Positions 1 through 5,512 of a DNA stretch of 5,512 nt are shown one piece after another. Location of the stretch: assembly GCA_026984595.1 (NCBI GenBank), contig JALSRW010000030.1:1-5512 (forward strand). The letters run 5' to 3'. A program made the translations under genes and the position numbers. The notes under the pieces are model-generated. The model had not been told where the DNA came from. It worked only from the letters and a program-made list of their open reading frames with translations, and did not search any database. The stretch is from Alphaproteobacteria bacterium. Lineage in GTDB: Bacteria > Pseudomonadota > Alphaproteobacteria > Geminicoccales > Geminicoccaceae. Numbering within the stretch: position 1 is the stretch's first letter; every line of letters begins with the position of its first letter.

Positions 1-723
1 GGCTCTGGGCCGCGTCGCCGGGTCACCGCGATCGTCGCCGATCAGGACCTCGGCGAAAAAGGCCAGATCCTCGAGCGAGCGGGCGAACAGCCCGACATGG
101 TCGAGCAGCTCCGATTGCAGCAGGCAACCCGTGCGCGGGATCAGGCCATGGCTGGGCTTGAACCCGTAGACCCCGCAGAAGGAGGCGGGGCGGATCACCG
201 AGCCCGCGGTCTGCGAGCCCACCGCCAGCGGCACCATGCGATCGGCCACCGCCGCCGCCGATCCCATGGAGGAGCCTCCCGGGGTCCGTTCCGGGTTCCG
301 CGGATTGCGGGTCGGCCCGGGCGTCATGCAGGCCATCTCGCTGGTCACCGTCTTGCCCATCAGGATGGCGCCGGCGGCCCGCAACCGCCGTGCCACCCAG
401 GAATCCTCGGTGGGCCGGCGGCCGGCATGGAAGCCCGCGCCGTATTCGGTGGGCATGTCCTCGGTATCGAAGATGTCCTTGAGGCCCACCGGCAGGCCGA
501 ACAGCGCTCCCTTCGGACGACCGAGGCGCCGCTCGAACTCCCGTGCCTCGAGCTGCCGCCGCACATGCTCGGGATCGTGGAACGCCCATGCCCGGACCTC
601 GGGCTCGCGCGCCTCGATGCGCGCCAGACAGGCCTCGGTGTATTCGGCCGGCCCGACCTTGCCCTCGGCGATCCAGGCCGCGAGCTGCCGGGCGGGCACC
701 TCCAGCAGATCGGAACCCGTCAT
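1..723 (-). CDS. Amidase-signature family hydrolase, N-terminal part (3' end beyond window)
   Basis: This reads as a cytoplasmic amidase-signature (GatA/AtzF/FAAH superfamily) enzyme, a family that hydrolyses carboxamides to a carboxylate plus ammonia or an amine. The first 241 residues are visible, and the frame is still open at base 1. All three catalytic residues of the Ser-cisSer-Lys triad are present: Lys82 in LPVGLKDIFDT, cis-Ser151 in PGGSSMGSAAA, and nucleophile Ser175 in GSQTAGSVIRPA. The 24-residue gap between the two serines matches FAAH. FCGVYGFKP follows, as expected. No signal peptide is seen. The ATG at 723 follows the dctM stop after 13 bases, and a GAGG Shine-Dalgarno (738-735) lies 11 bases upstream, so it is probably cotranscribed with the TRAP genes. 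Family members usually have about 420-500 residues, so roughly half is missing. GatA itself is unlikely because no gatB or gatC is adjacent and the neighbours are transporters. One oddity is Met153, where family members usually carry a small residue. The amidase call is firm; the substrate is unknown. Confidence 0.93.
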   Translation of the reverse strand, partial: MTGSDLLEVPARQLAAWIAEGKVGPAEYTEACLARIEAREPEVRAWAFHDPEHVRRQLEAREFERRLGRPKGALFGLPVGLKDIFDTEDMPTEYGAGFHAGRRPTEDSWVARRLRAAGAILMGKTVTSEMACMTPGPTRNPRNPERTPGGSSMGSAAAVADRMVPLAVGSQTAGSVIRPASFCGVYGFKPSHGLIPRTGCLLQSELLDHVGLFARSLEDLAFFAEVLIGDDRGDPATRPRA

Positions 724-736
724 CCGCGCATCATCC

Positions 737-2059
737 TCATTTCCCGTAGATGAGCTGCGGCAGGTAGAGGGCGATGCCCGGGAACATGTAGAGCATGGCC
801 ATGGCGATGAAGACCATCATCAGGAACGGGAACGAGCCGCGGAAGATGTCGACCAATTCCACGTTCGGTGGAGCCACCCCTTTCAAGTAGTAGGCGGACA
901 TCGCCATCGGCGGGGTCAGGAAGGAGGTCTGCAGGTTGAGCGCCACCAGCAGTCCGAAGATGATCGGGTCGATTTCGAAATGCTTCAGCAGCGGCAGGAA
1001 GATCGGCACGAAGATGATGATGATCTCCGTCCACTCCAGCGGCCAGCCCAGGAGAAAGATGATGAGCTGGGCCAGCAGCAGGAAGGTCACCGGCGACAGA
1101 TCCAGCGACAGCACCCAGCTCTCGATCAGCTTGTCGCCGCCGAGATAGGAGAAGACGCTGGAGAAGGTCCAGGAGCCGATGAACAGATAGATGACCATCG
1201 CCGATGTACGGGCGGTCAGGAACACCGCCTCGCGCAGCCTGTCCCAGGTGAGTGCCCGATAGGCGGCAGCCAGCACGAGTGCTCCGAGCGCACCCACCGC
1301 CGCCGCCTCGGAAGGGGTTGCCAGGCCGAACAGGATGGCGCCCAGCACCGACATGATGAGAACCATCAGCGGGAAGGCCGAGGTCAGGAGGCGTCCGAAC
1401 ACCACCACCGGGCTGATGGCCATGTCTTCGGCCGAGACCCGCGGTGCCACCCTGGGGTTCACGATGGCGCGGCCGATCACGTAGACGACGTAGAGCCCGG
1501 CCAGGACGAAGCCCGGGAACAGCGCCGCCGCATAGAGGCGCACCACCGAGATGCTGGAGGTGGCGGCATAGACGATCAGCATGATCGAAGGCGGGATCAG
1601 GATGCCGAGGGTGCCACCGGCACAGATCACCCCCGAGCTCAGCCGCTTGTCGTAGCCGGCCTTGAGCATCGGCGGCAGGGCCAGCAGGCCCATCAGGGTG
1701 ACCACCGCACCGACGATGCCGGTGGCGGTGGCGAACAGGGCACAGGTGACCAGCGCGGCCACCGCCATCGAGGCCGGGATACGGCGGGCCGCGAGCTGAA
1801 TCGAGAAGAAGAGGCGTTCCAGGATGTCGGCGCGCTCGACCACATAGCCCATGAACAGGAACAGCGGCACCGCCACCAGAACGTCGTTGGCCATGATGTC
1901 GTAGGTGTTCTGGACCAGCAGTCGGAACAGGTTCTCGCCCATGGCATAGGTGCCGACGAAGACGCTCATCGCGACCAGCGTGAAGGCCACCGGAAAGCCC
2001 AGGAGGATGATGAAGATGAAGCTCACCAGCATCAGGATGGCGACCTGCGGGTCGGTCAT
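737..2059 (-). CDS. dctM: TRAP transporter large membrane subunit, FcbT3/DctM type
   Basis: This is the 440-residue ion-coupled transport subunit of a tripartite TRAP importer in the inner membrane. Nearly the whole protein is hydrophobic, with about a dozen predicted membrane spans, and its length is typical of stand-alone DctM. The conserved family motif GGTLGILIPPS lies at residues 148-158 and its C-terminal counterpart LQTSFLTPP at 376-384. These mark the two repeat halves that in studied TRAP transporters surround the Na+ and substrate sites. GWPLEWTE at residues 338-345 is, from memory, characteristic of the FcbT3 (mannitol/chloroaromatic) branch rather than the C4-dicarboxylate branch. 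The frame stays open upstream to 2194, but the ATG at 2059 is chosen. It overlaps the dctQ stop as ATGA and has GGGAGG at 2072-2067, 7 bases upstream, and the protein then begins directly with the first membrane span as the family does. Translation is probably coupled to dctQ. Confidence 0.96.
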   Translation of the reverse strand: MTDPQVAILMLVSFIFIILLGFPVAFTLVAMSVFVGTYAMGENLFRLLVQNTYDIMANDVLVAVPLFLFMGYVVERADILERLFFSIQLAARRIPASMAVAALVTCALFATATGIVGAVVTLMGLLALPPMLKAGYDKRLSSGVICAGGTLGILIPPSIMLIVYAATSSISVVRLYAAALFPGFVLAGLYVVYVIGRAIVNPRVAPRVSAEDMAISPVVVFGRLLTSAFPLMVLIMSVLGAILFGLATPSEAAAVGALGALVLAAAYRALTWDRLREAVFLTARTSAMVIYLFIGSWTFSSVFSYLGGDKLIESWVLSLDLSPVTFLLLAQLIIFLLGWPLEWTEIIIIFVPIFLPLLKHFEIDPIIFGLLVALNLQTSFLTPPMAMSAYYLKGVAPPNVELVDIFRGSFPFLMMVFIAMAMLYMFPGIALYLPQLIYGK

Positions 2060-2676
2060 TTGCCGTCCTCCCGCGCTTCGGGGATCAGCCCTTCGGCGGC
2101 GAGCTTCGCGCGCGCCTCCTCGTCGTGCAGAATGGCGGTTTCCATTTCCTCGACATCGTGCGGCCGCGGCGGCCATTCTCCGCTGCGCAGGCACTGGATG
2201 CAGCGGGCGATCTCGTAGATGCCCTGGAGGAACAGCAGCACGCCGGCCACCGGAATGAGCATCTTCATCGGGTAGATGGGGATGGCGATCGGGCTGAAGA
2301 TGCTGGTTTCCTTGTAGCGGAAGGACTGGGCGGCGAAGCGCCAGCCGGCGTAGATCAGGGCGGTCACACCGGGCATGTAGAAGGTGAGGAACAGCAGCAG
2401 ATCCAGCCCCGCCTGCACACGCGGCGGCCAGTAGCGGTAGATGAAGTCCCCACGCACCATGGCGTTACGGGAGACCGTGTAGGGTCCGGCCATCAGGAAC
2501 AAGGCCCCGTACATCATGTACATGATGTCGTAGGACCAGGTCGTCGGCGCCCCGAGCACGTAGCGTACGAAAACCTCGTAACTGACGCCGAAGGTGAGGA
2601 TGATGATGCACCAGGCGAAGGCTTTTCCGACCCAGGTGCTCAGGGTATTGATGAACAGCAGCACCGGATTGTCCAC
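2056..2676 (-). CDS. dctQ: TRAP transporter small membrane subunit, FcbT2/DctQ type
   Basis: This is the 206-residue small subunit that partners DctM in the inner membrane. Four hydrophobic segments are visible, at about residues 15-38, 47-68, 88-111 and 130-157, which matches the DctQ fold. Family-like features are RYVLGAPTTWSYD at 38-50 (an Arg, then Pro and Trp before the second helix) and RGDF at 75-78 in the loop before the third helix. A charged tail of about 45 residues follows the last helix (GEWPPRPHDVEE, then many Glu, Ala and Arg). From memory, FcbT2-like proteins often carry a GEWP...DVEE stretch here. The start codon is GTG at 2676, supported by GGGAG at 2688-2684 with a 7-base spacer. 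The 82-base gap from dctP contains a strong hairpin, and the 3' end overlaps dctM by 4 bases. A DctQ call in this context is secure; substrate specificity is not set by this subunit. Confidence 0.95.
   Translation of the reverse strand: MDNPVLLFINTLSTWVGKAFAWCIIILTFGVSYEVFVRYVLGAPTTWSYDIMYMMYGALFLMAGPYTVSRNAMVRGDFIYRYWPPRVQAGLDLLLFLTFYMPGVTALIYAGWRFAAQSFRYKETSIFSPIAIPIYPMKMLIPVAGVLLFLQGIYEIARCIQCLRSGEWPPRPHDVEEMETAILHDEEARAKLAAEGLIPEAREDGK
2067..2072 (-). promoter_or_regulatory. Ribosome binding site for dctM inside the end of dctQ
   Basis: GGGAGG lies 7 bases before the ATG at 2059, within the last codons of dctQ. It supports the 2059 start over the upstream in-frame start at 2194. Together with the ATGA overlap it suggests both coupled and independent initiation on dctM. 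Confidence 0.75.
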
Positions 2677-2706
2677 ACCGCGTCTCCCACCCGACTGCCC
2701 ACGTGA

Positions 2707-2734
2707 CGACGGGGCGACTGTCGCCGCCCCGTCG
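2707..2734 (-). other. Strong intergenic hairpin between dctP and dctQ
   Basis: CGACGGGGCG at 2707-2716 and CGCCCCGTCG at 2725-2734 are perfect reverse complements. They give a 10-bp, mostly G/C stem with an 8-base loop in the minus-strand transcript, beginning 24 bases after the dctP stop. The bases downstream (2706 onward on the minus strand) are mixed and contain no run of U, so a standard intrinsic terminator is not supported. By analogy with other binding-protein operons, the hairpin could protect the 3' end of the dctP message or cause partial termination, raising receptor levels above those of the membrane subunits. That role is inferred. Confidence 0.7.
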
Positions 2735-2758
2735 CGCGGATGCCGTTCGCTGCCTGGA

Positions 2759-3916
2759 TCAGAAGGGCAGCTTGCCGAAGTAGTGCTCGTAGGCGAGCCT
2801 GTAGTCGGCCTGGTTGTAGAACAGATAGCTCATGACCCGCTTGGCCCAGGCCTTCTGCGAATCCACCACCTTCTTGAAGAAGGGATCCTGGTTGAGCTCC
2901 TCGAGGACATCGTCCCAGGCCTTGAGCTGGGCCTCGAACACGTCCTTCGGCGTGCGGTAGACCTTCACCCCGTACTCCTCCTGGAGTTTCACGAAGTCCT
3001 TGGAGTACTGGTCCATGGCCGTCGCGTAGTTGGCCGTGTTGGCGGCCTCCGCGGCGTAGCGCAGGATCGCCTGATGCTCGGCGGGCAGGCTGTTGTACTT
3101 CGTCTTGTTGAAGATGATCTCGAAGTACTCCTGCGCCTGATGATAGCTGCCCATCATGTAGACCTTGCGGACGTCGGGAGCGCCGAAGCGCAGGTCCGAG
3201 GTCGGGTTGTTGTACTCGAAGGCGTCGATGACGCCGCGCTCGAGAGCCGGCACGATCTCGCCGCCCGGGAGCTGAACCACGGACATGCCGAGCTTCTGCA
3301 TGACCTTGGTGGCGAGGCCCACGGTGCGGTACTTGAGACCCTTGAGATCCTCGACGCTCTTGATCTCCTTGGGGAACCAGCCCAGCGGCTGGGTCGGCAT
3401 GGGCATGCAGAAGAAGCCGACGAGATCGAGGCCGAGCATATCGTGCAGCTCGTTGTAGAGCTCGAGGCCGCCGCCCTTGTAGATCCAGGCGATACCCTCC
3501 TGGGCGGTGAAGCCGAACACCGGCCCGGTGCCGAACAGCGAGGCCGCCGGATGCTTGCCGTACCAGTAGGCGGTGACCCAGTGCCCGGCGTCGAGAATGC
3601 CGTCATTGACCGCATCCATGACCGAGAAGGGCTTCACCACCGCACCGGCCACCAGATACTCGATCTTGAGCCGGCCGCCGGCCATCTCGTTGACGCGGTC
3701 GACGTATTCCATGGCGAAATCGTTGAAGATGTCGGTGGGGCCCCAGGCGCCCTGCATCTTCAGCACCACGGTCTGCGCCCGGCTGACATTGGGCATGGCG
3801 ATGGTGGCCGCACCGGCCGCCGCCGTGGTCGCCGCAGCGCGCTTGAGAAAGCGCCGACGGCTCGCCTTCGAGGCGTCCGCCTTTTCGGGCTTTCCAACCT
3901 TCATGTGAACAGTCAT
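2759..3916 (-). CDS. dctP: TRAP transporter periplasmic solute receptor, FcbT1/TakP-like, Tat-exported
   Basis: This is the 385-residue extracytoplasmic receptor that captures the ligand and delivers it to DctQM. The N-terminus carries a twin-arginine signal: SRRRFLK at residues 19-25, then an Ala/Thr-rich hydrophobic stretch, with probable cleavage after SRA (residue 47). The mature part has the DctP layout: VAGAVVKPFSVMDAV near 89-103, GGGLELYNE at 148-156, LGWFPKEI at 178-185, the family-conserved Arg197 in GLKYRTVG that in studied TRAP receptors contacts the ligand carboxylate, LPGGEIVPALERGVIDAFE at 216-234, and EYNNPTSD at 234-241. These resemble TakP (2-oxo acids) and FcbT1 (chlorobenzoate) relatives, so an organic acid ligand is likely but not identified. 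The ATG at 3916 is preferred over the in-frame ATG at 3991, because GGGAGG at 3930-3925 sits 8 bases upstream and the product then begins close to the Tat motif. It is probably the first gene of the TRAP operon. Confidence 0.95.
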   Translation of the reverse strand: MTVHMKVGKPEKADASKASRRRFLKRAAATTAAAGAATIAMPNVSRAQTVVLKMQGAWGPTDIFNDFAMEYVDRVNEMAGGRLKIEYLVAGAVVKPFSVMDAVNDGILDAGHWVTAYWYGKHPAASLFGTGPVFGFTAQEGIAWIYKGGGLELYNELHDMLGLDLVGFFCMPMPTQPLGWFPKEIKSVEDLKGLKYRTVGLATKVMQKLGMSVVQLPGGEIVPALERGVIDAFEYNNPTSDLRFGAPDVRKVYMMGSYHQAQEYFEIIFNKTKYNSLPAEHQAILRYAAEAANTANYATAMDQYSKDFVKLQEEYGVKVYRTPKDVFEAQLKAWDDVLEELNQDPFFKKVVDSQKAWAKRVMSYLFYNQADYRLAYEHYFGKLPF

Positions 3917-3924
3917 CCCTCTGG

Positions 3925-3930
3925 CCTCCC
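3925..3930 (-). promoter_or_regulatory. Ribosome binding site that fixes the dctP start
   Basis: GGGAGG on the minus strand stands 8 bases before the ATG at 3916. It decides between three in-frame ATGs: 3991 lies upstream of the site, 3904 would be 20 bases away, and 3916 has the right spacing. Confidence 0.75.
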
Positions 3931-3962
3931 TCTGCTGTGCCAGTCGCGTTTCACGCCTTTCT

Positions 3963-3991
3963 GTTAGCACAGAATCCGGCAGAGGCCACAA
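3963..3991 (-). promoter_or_regulatory. Weak sigma70-like promoter candidate for the TRAP operon
   Basis: On the minus strand TTGTGG (3991-3986) and GCTAAC (3968-3963) are separated by exactly 17 bases, and TG at 3971-3970 gives an extended -10 arrangement. Each hexamer matches the consensus at only about 3 of 6 positions. A start of transcription near 3956 would leave a leader of about 40 bases before the dctP ATG. The case rests on spacing and location, so it is tentative; readthrough from the ABC operon is an alternative. Confidence 0.3.
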
Positions 3992-4013
3992 TCGCCTGCG
4001 GTGCTCGGCCGCA

Positions 4014-4029
4014 CTACCCGTCCGGGTAG
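4014..4029. promoter_or_regulatory. Palindromic operator candidate upstream of dctP
   Basis: CTACCCG at 4014-4020 and CGGGTAG at 4023-4029 form a perfect 7-bp inverted repeat with a 2-base centre. It lies in the gap between the ABC and TRAP genes, about 98 bases before the dctP start and 22 bases upstream of the candidate -35 box. The two-base centre makes a poor RNA loop and no U-run follows, so a regulator binding site is more likely than a terminator. I do not recognise the motif as belonging to a specific regulator family, and no regulator gene is visible. Confidence 0.4.
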
Positions 4030-4063
4030 CGAGGCAGCCGGCGATGTCTCCTGTCGTGGGAGC

Positions 4064-4836
4064 TCAGTCGTATTCCACCAGACTGCGGGCGAGTTCGGGA
4101 TCGTAGCCCTGGTTGGCGCGCAGGAGCTGCTGGCTGTAGGGATGCTCGAGGGTGCCGCCGGCCAGATCCTCGACCCGGGCCTCCTCCAGAATGCGGCCGT
4201 TGTTCATGATGGCGATGCGCTCGCAGAGATATGCCACCACCGCCAGATTGTGGCTGACCATCAGGAAGGTGAGATTGCGTTCCCGCCGCAACCGCGCGAG
4301 AAGATTGAGGATTTCCGCCTGCACCGAGACGTCGAGGGCGGAGGTGGGCTCGTCCAGCAGCAGCACCTCGGGTTCCAGCACGAGCGCCCGGGCGATGGCC
4401 ACCCGCTGGCGCTGGCCGCCGGAGAGCTGGTGGGGGTAGCGGAAACGGTGTTCGGGCCCCAGCCCCACCGCCCGCAGCAGCTCGGGAATGCGCGCTTCCA
4501 CCCCGCCCAGCCGGTGGATGCGGCAGGGCTCGCGCAGGATGTCGTCGACGGTGTGGCGCGGATGCAGGGAGCCGTAGGGATCCTGGAATACCATCTGCAC
4601 CCGCCGCCGGAGACTGCGCGGCTGGCGGGTGCCGACCGGCCGTCCGTCCACCAGCACGGCGCCGCCGCTGGCCTCGATCAGACCCCCCACCACCCGCAGC
4701 ACGGTGGTCTTGCCGGAGCCGCTCTCGCCCACCAGGCCGAAGGCACCGCCCGCCGGCACGGTGAAGGAGACGCCACGCACCGCTTGCACCCGGTCGCGGC
4801 CCTGGCCGAAGACCACTTCGAGATCGCGCAGCTCGA

Positions 4837-4840
<4 letters not shown>
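4064..4840 (-). CDS. ABC importer ATP-binding protein, DppF/OppF/NikE-like
   Basis: This is a complete 258-residue cytoplasmic ATPase of a peptide/nickel/opine-type ABC importer. It carries Walker A GESGSGKTT at residues 38-46, Q-loop Gln86 in MVFQDPYGSLHP, signature LSGGQRQR at 139-146, Walker B LLLDEP at 160-165 with catalytic Glu164, D-loop SALD at 167-170, and H-loop His197 in VSHNL. The HPYSQQLL motif at 233-240 is the short tail typical of the Opp/Dpp group. All nucleotide-binding residues are intact. The start is GTG at 4840, overlapping the upstream ATPase stop as GTGA, with GAGG about 10 bases before it inside the upstream gene. The protein ends some 20 residues after HPY, shorter than E. 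coli DppF or OppF (about 330) and close to NikE (about 268). The family is certain. Peptide, nickel or another solute cannot be told apart from the ATPase alone, so no symbol is given. Confidence 0.95.

Positions 4841-5512
<672 letters not shown>

Noticed and set aside
2060..2194. N-terminal extension of dctM from 2194
   Set aside because: It overlaps dctQ out of frame by 139 bases, encodes an Arg/Ala-rich stretch foreign to the family, and the 2059 start has an ATGA overlap and a good ribosome binding site.
236..2218. A 660-codon open frame on the plus strand across the amidase and dctM
   Set aside because: It is antisense to two clearly conserved genes, its product is a low-complexity mix of Arg, His, Gln, Asp and Glu with no domain, and long antisense frames are expected in GC-rich DNA.
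2700..2705. CACGTG palindrome upstream of dctQ
   Set aside because: A six-base palindrome is expected by chance in a window this size, and it does not coincide with any promoter-like sequence.
2594..3967. A 457-codon open frame on the plus strand opposite dctP
   Set aside because: It mirrors the codon pattern of dctP, shows no recognisable motif and has no independent support.
3917..3991. N-terminal extension of dctP from the ATG at 3991
   Set aside because: It would put 25 extra polar residues ahead of the Tat signal, and the strong ribosome binding site lies inside this stretch, pointing to the ATG at 3916.
4014..4029. The CTACCCG/CGGGTAG dyad as an intrinsic terminator for the ABC operon
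   Set aside because: The 2-base centre is too small for a good loop and no U-run follows on the minus strand, so it is listed as an operator candidate instead.

Overview
The window looks like part of a transport and catabolism locus from a high-GC proteobacterium. By eye roughly two thirds of bases are G or C, and G/C dominates third codon positions. An FcbT-type TRAP transporter, a Tat-exported solute receptor and Dpp/Opp-type ABC ATPases together suggest an alphaproteobacterium. That placement is inference; no rRNA or other marker gene is present.

All six genes lie on the minus strand, so transcription runs from high to low coordinates. At the high end (5512 to 4837) is the 3' part of a DppD/OppD/NikD-like ABC ATPase gene, cut by the window edge before its Walker A motif. 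It overlaps by 4 bases (GTGA) a complete DppF/OppF/NikE-like ATPase gene (4840 to 4064). This is the end of a peptide/nickel-type ABC importer operon whose permeases and binding protein would lie outside the window.

A 147-base gap (3917 to 4063) follows. It holds a perfect 7-bp inverted repeat and a weak sigma70-like promoter candidate, so a second transcription unit may begin here. That unit is a complete tripartite TRAP transporter: the solute receptor dctP (3916 to 2759, with a twin-arginine signal), the small membrane subunit dctQ (2676 to 2056) and the large membrane subunit dctM (2059 to 737). A strong 10-bp hairpin without a U-tract sits between dctP and dctQ, and dctQ overlaps dctM by ATGA. 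Subunit features fit the FcbT (mannitol/chloroaromatic) branch of TRAP transporters, whose substrates are usually organic anions.

Thirteen bases after dctM begins an amidase-signature hydrolase gene (723 to 1). It has all three catalytic residues and runs off the low end of the window. The simplest reading is that the TRAP system imports an organic acid or amide-bearing compound that the amidase hydrolyses in the cytoplasm, with the ABC importer perhaps bringing in a related compound. The substrate cannot be read from the sequence.

I find no RNA genes, mobile elements, CRISPR arrays or attachment sites, and no gene-free stretch longer than 147 bases. The families are known. The points worth a second look are the intergenic hairpin, the palindrome upstream of dctP, the shortened ABC ATPases and the pairing of transporters with an amidase.
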